A DNA stretch of 64,000 bases from Acanthosepion esculentum (GCA_964036315.1 OZ038488.1:62094754-62158753); one strand, 5' to 3'; counted from the first letter of the stretch, positions 1 to 12,010 are shown. The notes: generated by a model from the letters alone, not told the origin. Made by a program: numbers and translations.

Positions 1-262
<262 letters not shown>

Positions 263-562
263 TAGCTTTCCGATATCGCAGGTTTCTCTATAGGTCTGTA
301 TCGAATGGCCATAGACAATGTAGGCAAATCTACGAGGCTATAAGTTCAAGTATATCTGCAATTTTCTGATAAGCATTTGACCGCCGTAATGACGTCTGCA
401 ACGTCACATACATCATCCGAAAATAATATAATAAAAGTCTGGATGGAGATATCCATAATGAAAAGAGGGCCGCAAATCTAATGTTTGAATTTAGACTTTT
501 CATGAGTTGTTTCATTAGGGGCAAAACAATCCTCACTGTGAACAGACATTTAACATATATTA

Positions 563-1060
563 CTGATGCTTGAGAGCCAGCGGAAAAGATCTCGACCCGA
601 CCCAGTTTCCAAAATTTAGCCAGAAGGCAAAATATAAGAGTACTGAACTGTTATGTAACAGCAGTCATGCTCTATGAGAGTGAATGCTGGACAATCTCCT
701 CAGAGGAAGAAGAGACTTGAAGTAGTAGAAACGTCACATTTCAGGAGGAGGATGCTGAGAATATCATGCACCGAACAGCTGGGCAAAAAATTAGTAATGA
801 TACTTGGAAAGACTGTTTGAAATTTCTCGGGCACATAATGAGGAAAGGGGGTTTAGAAAATATGATACTCACAGGGCACATTGAAGGCAAGAGAAACACT
901 GGAAACAATGTGTAACCAACCGACTGAGCTTGCGTAAATAGATGTCGGAAGAAGGTTTAGCAGAAATAACAAAAAGCAAAATTTAACAAGAAATGCAAAG
1001 GATAGGAAATTGGGGGAGAACCATGATCGCTAACATACTGAAGGGACGCGACACAGAAGA
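563..1060 (+). pseudogene. Non-LTR retrotransposon (LINE-B) 3' end, decayed
   Basis: The frames show an RT C-terminal block (RVLNCYVTAVMLYESECWT, near 636-690) and then a block ending KFLGHIMRKGGLENMILT (near 820-875). In this LINE type these form the region after the RT core, typically 'LLYGCESWTI...FLGHIMRKEGLENL'. The 3' terminus 'ccatgatcgctaacatactga' matches the 'catgatcgcctacgtcctga' end of the 5.9 kb copy. Several stops and frameshifts make it a dead 5'-truncated copy. The clade is uncertain (RTE/craniofacial-development-protein-2-like group). Confidence 0.7.
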
Positions 1061-1318
1061 AAACATGAACCAAGATTTGTTCGGCATTCTCTCGTATATA
1101 AGGTAAAGGAATAAAGAAAAATATCCCGTAGATATCCTGTGTATTGGCAATGTTGTTTGAATAGAAGCAAATTATATAAATTAATAGGGGTTTGTAATTT
1201 AATTATATTGATCACGTTTTAAGGTTTTTTTTATTGACCATTGATTTCTGTGATCGAATCGAACTATGATCGATTCTTCATCGGTGTCGATAGCAGTGTG
1301 CACCAACTGTTCGAAAGA

Positions 1319-1388
1319 CATCGATGATAGCAGGAATTCACAAGTCATTGTGACATCGATGATAGCAGGAATTCACAAGTCATTGTGA
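1319..1388. repeat. Exact 35-bp tandem duplication
   Basis: Two identical head-to-tail copies of a 35-bp unit beginning 'catcgatgatagcaggaatt'. Perfect identity in otherwise non-repetitive DNA implies a recent duplication. Confidence 0.95.
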
Positions 1389-1613
1389 CTGAGGAGTTGA
1401 AAGTACTGACGTTGTTAAAAACAGCTGCTTATAATAGATTATGATCTCTCACAAAGATACTGTAACTAAAGCCCACTTAGCAGAGTTACAGTTTAAATAC
1501 AATGTTTTCACGGTGGATTTGGAAGAAACACAAATATTTCTGAGCAGACGTCTGCAACAAGGATTGAATAGCCGCCTTAGCAGATGGATGTACTCTGAAA
1601 AGGTGTAGGCAAA

Positions 1614-1669
1614 GTTTCTTATCACATATATGTATTTAAATACATATATGTGATAGGATAAGAAACTTA
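1614..1669. repeat. Short palindrome
   Basis: A 34-bp perfect palindrome (1621-1654) centred on 'tttaaa', with the symmetry continuing outward as 'gtttctt' and 'aagaaac' after a 3-bp interruption. Function unknown. Confidence 0.85.
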
Positions 1670-2270
1670 TATCCATATATACACCTTTCCCAAGCCAACA
1701 TGCTTGACTTTAAAAATGTTAAAAAAAGAAAACTGTTAAATTCAAACTTCTGTAATTTAAAATATATAATACATAAATTAATCCCAAAATAAAATAATTC
1801 AATATAAATTAGCAAAAAAACCATTCATTTCATTTACTCACTGTCGTTTATTAGACATTAAATTAGCATCTTCCATAATTTACTTAGACGTTTCTTCATT
1901 TTAAAAATTCTGTTAAAGTAACAATATTCTTACCTTTGTTTATGAATAAATACTTGTTGCAAAATAAAATCGTTATATATGCCCTGTCTATCAGACGTCG
2001 AAACGTATCGATTAAGTTTTCCTTTTGTCTTTATTAATATATGTATAGGTAGGATGAGAACGAATAGAGTACAATTCCAACGTTTGTAACATTTGATTTA
2101 AAATAGACATCAATACAGAGTAGAACAATATTATTTATTTATTTTAGGATATTACACAGAAAACATGTAAAAATCGCTACACAATTGCAGTAGTATTTCA
2201 ATTGGCATCTCATCAGACGATTCTAAATTATTGGCGAGTGAGCTACCTCTTTTTCGAAAATAATATATAC

Positions 2271-2281
2271 AACACACACAC

Positions 2282-2334
<53 letters not shown>

Positions 2335-2361
2335 TATAGATATATATATATATATATATAT
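2271..2361. repeat. (CA)n-(TA)n microsatellite
   Basis: CA tract of about 26 bp followed by about 65 bp of TA with two GATA interruptions. Confidence 0.97.
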
Positions 2362-2404
2362 AGTTTTCTTGTGTTCGTATAACTGTTTTCTGTACAATAA
2401 AAGA

Positions 2405-2700
2405 TGTACTGTGAAAAACTGTACACATGTTGAGCATATACGACCGCTTTCGGCTATTATTTTAACTATTATCGCGGATGATGTTTAATTTTTTTTTAAC
2501 AGAATATATGGATTTTTATGGATGTATCTTGAATTATAAGAATGTATTATTTTCCAAACAGGGTCAGTATATTTTGATTTTGTTCATAGCTGATATTATT
2601 GAGTGTTGGCGATTTCATTTTTTTTATTAGGGCTTCCATTATCTTTAATAGTTTTTTTTACTACTTTCTAAAATCTACTGTAAATTTTGGGGTAGAGTTT
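2405..2700 (-). pseudogene. Penelope-like element 3' part, diverged
   Basis: Read on the minus strand it aligns with the 29.0 kb PLE copy over two blocks: the UTR block containing 'ccgctttcggctatt' (2440-2460) and the end of the coding region ('tattgagtgttgg', 'ggcttccattatctttaat', near 2595-2655). The frame is broken. It is clearly older than the other copies. The left end borders the (TA)n at 2297-2361. Confidence 0.55.
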
Positions 2701-2729
2701 ATCAAATAGTTGCTTTATGCAAGTGGAAT

Positions 2730-2775
2730 ACACACACACACACACACACACAGACACACACACACACACACACGC

Positions 2776-2810
<35 letters not shown>

Positions 2811-2832
2811 CGTGCGTGCGTGTGAGTGTGTG
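2730..2832. repeat. (CA)n-(CG)-(TG)n inverted microsatellite
   Basis: CA repeats switch strand through 'cacgcgcgtg' into TG repeats, so the two halves are complementary and can fold into a long hairpin. Alternating purine-pyrimidine throughout. Confidence 0.95.
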
Positions 2833-2849
2833 TCAGAGAAAAAAATGAG

Positions 2850-3530
2850 AGATTGATGTGTCGCCAATAATTTCGCACTATAGGCTAGACCAGAAAAAAA
2901 ATCAAAGTCTTTACTCATGGGCCTGAAACCCAAGTACCCACCGAATTCTGCAGACCTGGACAGCATAACTGAGCACCTCAGCAAAGAAGATGGAGAACAA
3001 AGTTGAAGCAAGAACGTCACCTTTCGTAACTCCATTTTCAAAGTCTATGGTTTCCCAGAGCGACCTACTGAGTTAAGTTACCCTTTCATCTCTCGATAGT
3101 GTTGTTTGAACCTTCTTACAAGTTCTGGAGGACACCTTACGTTACCGAGAATAGTCCAGAGAGCATCCCTTTTTAGTGAATCAAATGCGACAGAGACGAT
3201 CTTTTAAACTTTTCCCCTGCAGTATCCATTGTCCCTCTTCCTTGTCTGAATCCACATTTTGTCTTACGGATGACTGTGCGGGCAAATCAATCTTGAAGGG
3301 CCTATTAATTACAATTTTCGCAAAAGTTTTATCCACTGCTTCATGCGGGATTCTCTCTGTTTCTCTCCATTAAACAAAGAAATAAGGATGGCATCACACC
3401 AGACATGAACTGTTCACGTGTCCTCGACCAATCATCCGAAATTATACGGTGAATCTCTATAGGAAGCTTGTCGTCCCTGTGAAGTAAAACTTCAACAGGA
3501 TTATCATAATGACCTGGTGCCTACCCAGTA
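2850..3530 (-). pseudogene. LINE-B reverse transcriptase domain, decayed
   Basis: The minus strand shows RT blocks in the correct order with frame changes: DDKLPIEIHRIISDDWSRTR (near 3390-3460), then 'LLINRPFKIDLPAQSS' (near 3260-3320), then 'IVSVAFDSLKRDALWTILGN' (near 3120-3180, the block usually read as VAFVDLTKAFDTVNREALW), 'CPPELVRRFKQ', and finally 'ENGVKKGDVLAPTLFSIFFAE' split over frames near 2970-3050 (normally NGVKQGCVLAPTLFS). The catalytic YxDD region is not found and probably lies beyond the truncation. No intact frame; a dead copy. Probably the same LINE type as the 3' ends at 0.6, 5.9, 27.4 and 28.1 kb. Confidence 0.7.
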
Positions 3531-3639
3531 TTAGATGCTTTTATTTTCTAGATATCTTTCAAATTAGGATGATTCACAACCGCACCGATGATATCCAAAT
3601 GACTAGAGGTACTGACGATATAATGATACAAGCGGCGAT

Positions 3640-4030
3640 TGTCTGCTTTTCGTTGAGATAGTCACGAGTGTCACGTGACGGCTAGTGAATGACGTCACGT
3701 GATAGAGTGACGAGGGGCAGCTGTGATGTAGAGTCTACAGGAGAAGGACATACCTAGCCCACAACGGTAGTCTTACATGAGAAACCATATTGCCACACCC
3801 GGTTTATATAGAAAGCACCGTACCTCCAGTTTTCCATTCGGGAAATATTACAATATTACACTGTTTGTTGTTGCATATATGCTATAATTTCTCTGCGTGG
3901 GACATGTGTATAAGTGTATACATGTAATTTTGTGTACGATGTAGCATTATAAAACTCTCTCTGAGAACAAAGCATGTTTGTCATTTTTTTTCTATTCAAC
4001 CATTCCGTGAAGTACAGTGTTATAATATCA
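3640..4030 (+). other. Possible solo LTR or promoter-like repeat
   Basis: The stretch has a palindromic CRE/E-box-like cluster (two 'gtcacgtga' sites at 3670-3700), a TATA-like 'cattataaaactctctc' (near 3948-3964) and GC-richer sequence than its surroundings, as an LTR promoter would. I found no convincing terminal TG...CA pair with a target duplication and no second copy in the window, so this is a weak call. A host promoter or unknown repeat is equally possible. Confidence 0.2.
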
Positions 4031-4282
4031 CGGATATAATAATGCCCATAATGGGGGAAATAAAAAAAGGGGAGAATAAGCCATTCTTCTATAGCAACAT
4101 CCTGTTAACCAGATCACCACTACAGCACAGATGGAACGGATTAGCTGAATGGAAAAGGAATGACAACGGTATATTAGTTGAATACTGAGGGGTTCTAAAA
4201 ATTATCTACAAAATGTTCAGTCCAGTGTTACATTATACACTCCGAGACTTTGAAATAAACACAAACACAAACGCGCGCGTTC

Positions 4283-4290
4283 ACCCCCCC

Positions 4291-4369
<79 letters not shown>
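4283..4369. repeat. (TA)n microsatellite with poly-C start
   Basis: A run of nine C then about 78 bp of pure TA. Its right end joins the PLE copy directly. Confidence 0.98.
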
Positions 4370-4371
<2 letters not shown>

Positions 4372-4774
4372 GGACACTATTCGGAATATACTTGTCGACA
4401 ACTCTAATATAATAGCATCATCCACTTGCAAAAAAAGGCTAAAAATAATGGAAGCCTTACTAATAAAAACAAACAAACCAACACTTAATAATATTAACTT
4501 TGAACATGGACATAATATCTTGACCGTGTTTTGAAACAAAAAAATGAATCACTTTGTAAAATATACATATAACAAACTATTTCTAATTCTAACAGTTGAA
4601 ATATAATCCTTGAAAATGGCTAAATGTATAGCCGAAAGCGCTCGGATAAAAAGAACATTCGGACAGTTTTTATATAATTTATCCTCTGAAAAGAAAAACT
4701 TTATTAGATCGCACGAGAAATTATATAAAAAACTAAATAAAAGCACCTTGTCAGTCGTTTTTAATGAAATGTGC
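4370..4774 (+). pseudogene. Penelope-like element: endonuclease C-terminus plus 3' UTR
   Basis: Open frame from 4370 to the TGA at 4532-4534 encodes about 54 residues starting PDTIRNILVDNSNIIASSTC and ending NFEHGHNILTVF. This is identical in layout to the C-terminus of the GIY-YIG endonuclease seen more fully in the 29.0 kb copy. The stop is followed by a 240-bp 3' UTR up to 'gtttttaatgaaatgtgcat', then (TA)n. PLEs encode a reverse transcriptase plus a GIY-YIG endonuclease. Here the copy is 5' truncated at a (TA)n tract and also ends at one, so it sits entirely within microsatellite. Confidence 0.8.
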
Positions 4775-5127
4775 ATATATATATATATGTATATGTATTA
4801 TATATAAATTATAAGAAAACGAACAAGTAGGAAAGAGATCTTAATCTAACATGTTTCACTTGATTAAAGCTTCGCCAGAGATCAAGATAGAAATGATAAT
4901 AAATGATTAAAAGCAAAGAGAGGCAGATTAATGGTATGCTGTGTTAGGCTTTTTAATTGCTTAGATACGTGTATTGAAGTAACATATAATGTTTAAATAT
5001 GTGTCGGAAACATCCTCGACGCTTATGTATGTAAAAGTTAGTATGATGCAGTAAGATGATTTGGTTGGATACGTGTCACGTGTAAGTAACAAATAATATC
5101 CAAATAAGTGTAAGAAAACATTCTGGA

Positions 5128-5146
5128 CATATATATATATATTCTG

Positions 5147-5214
<68 letters not shown>
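5128..5214. repeat. (TA)n microsatellite
   Basis: TA repeats interrupted once by 'attctgaaat'. Nothing recognisable lies between the PLE end at 4774 and here apart from AT-rich sequence. Confidence 0.97.
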
Positions 5215-5218
<4 letters not shown>

Positions 5219-5306
5219 TTGCATGTGTTTCAGAGGTAACGCTTTTGAAAGATTGAAATGTTATAAACAGTATAAAACATTTTTAAAATAAAAACAAACT
5301 TTAAAC

Positions 5307-5441
5307 ACGCACACGCACACACACACACAAGCACACACACACACACATACATATATATATATACTTATTACTTTTGCACACTCAATTAATATATGTGTGT
5401 GTGTGCGTGTATTTGTGTGTGTGTGTGTGTGTGTGCGTGTA

Positions 5442-5490
<49 letters not shown>
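5307..5490. repeat. (CA)n ... (TG)n inverted microsatellites
   Basis: CA-rich tract at 5307-5350, a short (TA) tract, a 30-bp unique spacer and a TG-rich tract at 5392-5490 with repeated 'tgtgcgtgtatttgtg' interruptions. The two halves are complementary. Confidence 0.95.
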
Positions 5491-5493
<3 letters not shown>

Positions 5494-5878
5494 ATTCTGG
5501 AAATTCTGAGGAAAAAACATTTCATTCATGCAAATTCATCACGTTACTATCCAGTCAACAACTTATTTTCCTGTTTTTGCTATGATCTTTCAATTAGTGT
5601 ATCCCACCACATGAAAGAATGGTTTCCTATCTGACTTATTATTTTGGGACTTGTTCAATTCATTTTTACCATATGTAATAGTCGATCAACACAAAATTTT
5701 TGCCTGGAGAAAAACAAAAGAAAGTCTGATGATGACAGATCTAGAAAAACGTTCGGTATACATGGGGAAAAATACATTTACGGTGCGTGATCAATGGCTA
5801 CACAGAATACGTGGTATTTTTGGAATAATGTATTTTTTATTTTCGTAATAAATACATTTAGCTATTAATTCCCACTAC

Positions 5879-6160
5879 CTTGATCTTGCTTAACATCAAG
5901 AAGAGGCAACTGAAGTTTCTGGGACACATAATGAGGAAAGAGGGCCTTGAGAATCTGATACTCACAAGTCGAATAGAGGGAAAGAAAGACAAGGGAAAGT
6001 ACTGCGTGACATACCTGGCGGGCTTAAGCAAGGGGATGACAGAACATGGTCTTGGTGGAGGAAGCAGAGAGAAGGAACTTGTTGAGAGCTCCAAGGTATT
6101 GGGGGGGGAAGAGCCATGATCGCCTACGTCCTGAAAGGACATGGCGCATAAAAAGAAGAA
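5879..6160 (+). pseudogene. LINE-B 3' end
   Basis: Reads LLNIKKRQLKFLGHIMRKEG (5885-5945), LENLILTSRIEGKKDKGKY, then WMTE/GMTEHGLGG. After a frameshift near 6060-6110 it ends RAMIAYVLKGHGA with TAA at 6149-6151. This is the characteristic C-terminal tail of LINE-B. The short 'aaaaagaagaa' after the stop looks like its 3' tail. One of the least damaged LINE-B tails in the window, but only about 270 bp long. Confidence 0.8.
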
Positions 6161-6267
6161 ATTAATCATTTCTGTTTCAACAAGATGAAATTGATCAAAG
6201 CTTAAATGCTAAATGTCGTTTATTTTCATTGCATCAAGATGAAGCAACCTTTATTAGCTTCAGTACA

Positions 6268-6572
6268 TTTCGGTTTCCGGCCACATCAAGTTGAAACAAC
6301 GGTTCCCGTACCAAAGTTAAGAAACCTCGAATCTGGTCAGTACCTAGATGGGTGACCGCTTGGGTATACCAGGTACTGTAATTTTGGATATGCTTGGATG
6401 AGAAATCACAGAGAGAAGCCATTTATTACATGGAATTGTTAATCGGAGAGCAGAGTTCCAATTCCAGTTCGATTTGTTATATTCACTTACGCTAAAATAC
6501 CCTTGGGAAAGCTATGAATCCATCTCTTCTCAGCCCAGCTATAGGTTAAATAGTAAAACTTTTATCCCTAAA

Positions 6573-6623
<51 letters not shown>

Positions 6624-6690
6624 TTATTCTCTGGTTTTAAATAACCTGCAAAGTGTTGATAAACCGTAAAAATATATCAATCACTCAAAA
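6268..6690 (+). mobile_element. 5S rRNA-tRNA compound SINE, copy 1
   Basis: The head (about 6268-6392) resembles 5S rRNA: 'ccaaagttaagaaacctcg', 'tggtcagtacctagatgggt', 'gaccgcttgggtataccagg' and 'tactgta' follow the 5S box A, intermediate element and box C order. The body (from about 6395) has a tRNA-derived part like SINE-I ('attgttaatcggagagcaga', 'gttccaattccag'), then 'tgggaaagctatgaatccat'. The tail is 'aaataacctgcaaagtgttg' to about 6690. The tail also holds an expanded (ATT)n. Pol III promoter elements are probably degenerate. Same arrangement at 14.2 kb and, inverted, at 44.4 kb. Confidence 0.75.
6575..6622. repeat. (ATT)n microsatellite inside the SINE
   Basis: About 16 ATT units at the position where the other two 5S-SINE copies have only 'ttattatct'. 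Confidence 0.95.
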
Positions 6691-6889
6691 TTGAGAATAC
6701 TTTCTAACGATTTAAACATGCAGAATAAATTTCAAAGACACTTTTCAGATTTCCCTAATATTACATCGACGTTTGCACTGATACTTTAGCAATAACCCAG
6801 TTTTTTGTAGAGCTGCATCTTCTTGCGTGTCCTGACATTGGTCAATTATGTGCCATGCGTGATACACGCTTAGGCGATCATGTATCTTT

Positions 6890-7135
6890 TAATACATGAC
6901 TGACGAGGCAGATTTTTTTCCTGCAGTAGGTTGATATTTCTTTCTACGTTCGACCAGTTGCCATCCAAGGCCCGGTCTGTCCTGCTATTTACACAGAGCT
7001 CGGTGGGGTGAGAAGAAGAGGATTCATACCTTTCCCATGGGTATTAGCACGTAAATGAATGTAATGGATTCGACTGGAATTCGAATCTCCGATTCCTCAA
7101 TCCGAGCCGCTATCCATTACTCCACCATCAAGTAT
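6890..7135 (-). mobile_element. SINE-I (tRNA-derived), nearly full
   Basis: On the minus strand it reads box-A-like 'ggagtaatggatagcggct', then 'cggattgaggaatcggagat', a degenerate box B 'tcgaattccag', 'acgtgctaatacccatggg', 'aaatagcaggacagaccggg', and then 'gatggcaactggtcgaacg'. Same family as the copies at 7.8, 23.1, 27.1 and 37.1 kb. Confidence 0.75.
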
Positions 7136-7831
7136 CTTAAATGTAACATATAAAAAATGCGCGTAGTCTATAGCCTAATCACAAAAAAAAACAAAAAAAA
7201 ATAATAATTCAAAGATTTTATAAAATATTTATTTATCAACATAATATCAGAGTTTGTTATGGGACTTCGTATACACAGATCGAACATGATAATTTCACAA
7301 TATCCATGCGACATAGATATTGATCAATCCTTGTAAATTACACGGAAACAAATACGGTCCTTTGGGGTAGATATAAGTTTTCAAGAACTACAGTTTTACC
7401 GACTAATCTATACATAGCATGTATTGGCAAAGACGTAATTTTACATTTAGTTCTTTCTCATTGATTCCGGATAAATGTTGAGGTGCCACCTGTCGGGTTT
7501 CTGGCATCGACAAGAGCAGTGAAATTACGTACTTTTACTTCTTTTTTTTTTCGTAACTGGTAGGAATATTCTATTTTCAGTGGAATATGTTTTACTTTAG
7601 ATCATAATGTTTGCTGCTCTATTGAAAGTGATCTGAACGTCATTCGGTTCAATAATGCGCATAGGTGCTCACATAAATAATTGTTTTTCTTCAACGCCAT
7701 CACACACTGTACTCTTTCTCTCCACCTCTCACTTACTACATCTATTTTTATTAAGTTAAAAGTTATCATATTAGATGGTCATATTTGAAAGTAATTCTTT
7801 ATATATATCAACATACAGTATAATAAATATA

Positions 7832-7998
7832 GGCACGGAGGAGTAGTGGATTGAGGAATCGGAGAGCTGAGTCGAATCCATTACATTCACTTAAGTGCTA
7901 ATACCTTTGGGAAAGGTATTAATCCTATTCTCCCTCCAGCTATGGGAAAATAGCAGGATAGACTGGGTTCTTTAACGTTGAATGGCAACTGGTTTAGG
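7832..7998 (+). mobile_element. SINE-I, 5' part
   Basis: Plus-strand copy starting 'ggcacggaggagtagtggat', lacking about 10 bp near the box-B region, and running to 'gaatggcaactggttta', where it joins PLE 3' UTR sequence without a spacer. Confidence 0.75.
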
Positions 7999-8153
7999 AG
8001 AAGAACATTCTGACAGTTTTTGAATAATTTATCGTCCGAAAAGAAAAAAATTATTAGATCGCATGAGAAATTGTATAAAAAACTAAATAAATGCACCTTG
8101 TCTGCCGTATTCAATGAAATGTGCATAAAAGAAGGATTGCTGCCGAAATACAC

Positions 8154-8160
<7 letters not shown>
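7999..8160 (+). mobile_element. Penelope-like element 3' UTR fragment
   Basis: Starts mid-UTR at 'agaagaacattctgacag' and runs to 'gattgctgccgaaatacac' before (TA)n. Non-coding. Confidence 0.7.
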
Positions 8161-8192
<32 letters not shown>

Positions 8193-8302
8193 TCACATAT
8201 ATATAGAGAGAGAGACAGACAGACATACAGAATGACAGACAGACAAAAAACACTAAAAATAAATGGAATAGCTTTAATCTAATTTTAAGTCAAATTTCAG
8301 TG

Positions 8303-8386
<84 letters not shown>

Positions 8387-8463
8387 TATATAAAGATAGA
8401 TAGATAGATAGGTAAATAGATAGATAGATACTCTCTCTCTATATCTATCTATCTATCTATCTA

Positions 8464-8496
<33 letters not shown>

Positions 8497-8592
8497 TCAC
8501 ATAGAGAGAGAGACAGACAAAAAACACTAAAAATAAATGGAATAGTTTTAATCTATTTTTAAGTCAAATTTCAAGTAGGTATATATATATAT

Positions 8593-8647
<55 letters not shown>

Positions 8648-8660
8648 GTATATGTATATA

Positions 8661-8701
<41 letters not shown>

Positions 8702-8870
8702 AAAGATAGATAGATAGGTAAATAGATAGATAGATAGATAGATACGCTCTCTCTCTCTCTATATATATATTTATATATATATATATAGGGAGAGAGAGAG
8801 AGAAAGAGAGGCAGCAGACAGAAAGACGAAGAAGGACAGTGAGGGAGCGAGTGAGTGAGTGAGTGAGTAA
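8160..8870. repeat. Duplicated compound microsatellite block
   Basis: Two diverged copies (about 8160-8475 and 8485-8770, period near 310 bp) of a unit made of (TA)n, 'cactcacatatatatagaga', a unique core 'aacactaaaaataaatggaa' to 'caaatttcagtgggta', (TA)n, (GATA)n, and (CT)n. The block ends in (GA)n and (GAGT)n at 8787-8870. Confidence 0.85.
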
Positions 8871-8879
8871 GTGAGTGGT

Positions 8880-9752
8880 GAGTGTTTAAAATACTTCTGA
8901 ATGCTGCAGGTGCAATCGAAAATTATGTTATTTATATTATTCATTAAAAAAAAACTTAAATAAATAATACTTTGCTTTTACAAATCAACTAAATAAAAAA
9001 ATATATTTTTTCGTCGTCCGTGTTTTATTTTTTTGGTGATATCCGTGACTCAATCAATGAAAATGTCCATCGCTGACAAATTTGATCCAAGGTTTTCGTT
9101 CTCGTAGCAACAGCAAAGGCTTTTGAAGCTAGTAACTGACTTAAACCAGATTGTTTTGTACAGAGTCTGGCCCGTTCTGTAGGTGTTCTTGTGACTGGAG
9201 ACTTTCTGCTGATCTTCGGACCGTCTCCCCCTCTCCAACCTCGCATATTACCATTATTCCCAGTGTAGCATTTGTCTAGCAAAGTTCTAGCAATATGACT
9301 CTACTTCTAGCTAAACCTGCTACATTTGGAAAATATAGTGTCCCACATTTATCATATACAAACTGATGGATCGCTGGATAAATTATTTACCCTTTTCTAG
9401 AAAAAAGCTTGACATTTGATTAAACTCGTTACAATGTTCTTCGAAGAACTTAGCGACTTCACCTCTGTTTATTTCGATCACAAAAGCAGATTTCAACATA
9501 AGTACATACATACATGTATATATATGCATGCATAAACGCACACATAATATATGTGCGCGTGTGTGTGGCTTTGTGCGCGTGCCACAGTATTTATTACTTC
9601 AAGTTTATTTTTATTGGATAACCGTATTTGGAATAGACGCCACTTTTTGTTTTAAAACAGTGTGTAGTATATCTCGTTAAGATACTACTGGAATAAATTT
9701 TTGCCTTCATCTCTGCATTTGTCGAATACAGCATAAATTCATACACACATGC

Positions 9753-9798
<46 letters not shown>

Positions 9799-11615
9799 TT
9801 GTGTGTGTATTTATATAAAACAACCACCCAGATGTGATATATAGAGAGATTCACATATATCTCCCACGTGAATGTGTAGAGTACACGTTTGGAGAAGGTT
9901 CCAAAGTCCCAAACCCGCAAGTCAACATTCATTGTCGATGTCCTGATATGAATAAGCAGTAAAATTATGTATTGCAGATTCCGTCTTGGGTATCTCTTAC
10001 ATCAGATAACATCAGTAGCAAACTGGGTCTAAAATATTGGTTTCCAGGTGACAAAAGGTGCTCACCACAGTTTATTATTATTATTACCGAGTCGCTACAC
10101 CACACCAATCAGGTATTGCACACAGAGTCTTGCCTGGGGTGTTAATGTTTCATGTTCATTAAATGTGCACGAATCTTCAAGACTGGGGCTAACTAAAAGA
10201 TAGCTTCATAGTTTGTAATTACACACACTGGCAGTTGGGATCAACATCAATATCCCCATTACACCGACTAAATGTAGAAAGTTGTATCTTGATTCTAGTC
10301 TCTTCGCCATTGGTTCACAGCCGTGGAATGGATGACGATGATCAGTTTCCTGCTTCAACTTCTCAAGCTGGGATTGGACTGTCCTTCTCATGTAACAGTA
10401 CTATCATTTAATTTTCATAACGAATAAATAGAATTATTTTAAAAATACATATAGAAAAATGGGCGCAATTAATTATTTGTGGAAACGATGGGTATTTCTT
10501 AATAATTACAATGTTCATGTACTGTACATCCTGTTGGCAATAAACACGAAATGTGAATACAGAATGCTGTAAATTAGTTTTATATTTATCTTTTAATTTT
10601 TAAGTAAATCGTTGATATTTTTAAACGGTTTACTGAGACATTGACAGACATCCCAAAGCACAATAGAACACTGCATGCAATCTACTTTATTCAGAACAAT
10701 CGTTTGTGTTCACTAGATGATTGTTCGAATCTATGCATAATTGCTTAAGCATCTAATTCATCTAGCAATTCTCTTTCAATGGACAGCATGTATCATTCAA
10801 AATTCTCCTGTCAGCGAATTAGTTAACTTTGTCTGAATGATCTTTAGGTTTGAAAATATCCTCTAATATTGGACTTGACAGCGTGCAGATGACTTTATAA
10901 CGTTCTTATATACTTGTTATCGCTAAAACAGTTGTTTGTGCTAGTTGCTTTATGGCATTTTTATTTGACATAGGGGGTCCACTCCATCAGGGGTCCAATT
11001 GCCACTAGGGAAGCTGATACCCTGTTCAATCCACCACTGAATAAAATCACAGACCAGACTGGAGATATATTGACAATAAATCACAATACTCTATCGATCG
11101 TAATATTCTATTTTCAATAAAGTTGTCCTTACGATGATTTTGATCATTGTTCAGGTTATCAGTTTTTCCAAAACTTTTGTGAATCTCGTTCTAAGTGCTT
11201 CAACAATTATGGACATAATTGACGGTTTCGTTTTCATTTTTTTTTCAGTACTTTTGAGAGGTATAGATATTAGTTCAACTTTGCACGTTTTTTCAGTGGA
11301 AAGAATAAAGTATTCGCATAATTACAACGGGGGTGATCAGCATAAAAAAAATATTATTTTGTAAGTACGACTCACAGGCTTATTTTTCAGGGTAGGAATT
11401 TTGATCCCTATCGCTCCCAAATTATCTTGGCCTAATGCCAGACTAATCAAAGCTTAATAAGCAGAACCTGCTTTTTCCGAATCCAATACCAGTGTTCAGA
11501 TTTCATACCAAGATTACGAATATACATTTTTAATGGTAGCCGCTCCCAAGCTAGAAGATTGACGTAACACTGCCTTCCCTTGTTTTTTTTCCAATATGAT
11601 TGGATGTTGTAGTTA
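8880..11615. other. Intergenic sequence without a recognisable gene
   Basis: AT-rich, apparently unique DNA. It holds one (TA)n-(TG)n microsatellite at 9750-9806. A moderately GC-rich patch at 10080-10400 has a minus-strand frame containing HHPFHGCEPMAKRLESRYNF-like sequence; it could be a transposon relic, but I do not recognise it. No RNA gene or splice-supported exon is visible. Confidence 0.5.
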
Positions 11616-11619
11616 ACTT

Positions 11620-12010
11620 AACGCAGTAAATCTCGTGAGGTTTTGTCATTCTGTCATAAATGAGTTACTGCACTTCATCATCGCAATGGTTTCGACTGTA
11701 AATCTGTCAGATTTTTCATCTTCAGCATGGTTTCTCGTTTCCAAACATGTTCATCTACACAGAGCTAATTATGCTTCTTCAACACACACAGATCCTCCGT
11801 GCGTTTATACTACAACTATGCTGGAAATAACTTAGTTACAGTTTCTAAAATAGAGCGTATAATCTGGCGTGATCAACAGTCTGAACACGGCCAGCACGCT
11901 CAAACCCTCGGTCATGATGATTTTTGACTCAGTGCTAGAACAACGATCGACGGCTTCCAATGATTTCTGTCCGTCCAATTTCACTCACTAGCGGTATGGT
12001 TTTCAACTAT
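11620..12010 (-). mobile_element. SINE-III copy
   Basis: Shares with 16.5, 46.4 and 61.3 kb the conserved blocks 'gccagcacgctcaaaccctc', 'gatgatttttgactcagtgc' and 'acggcttccaatgatttctg'. The family runs on the minus strand; its tRNA-like head is clearest at 61.3 kb. Confidence 0.55.

Noticed and set aside
3640..4030. Confident solo LTR
   Set aside because: TATA-like and CRE-like motifs exist, but no matching ends, target duplication or second copy. Kept only as a low-confidence feature.
6268..6392. A functional 5S rRNA gene
   Set aside because: Too diverged, and continuous with a tRNA-like SINE body that recurs in two other copies.
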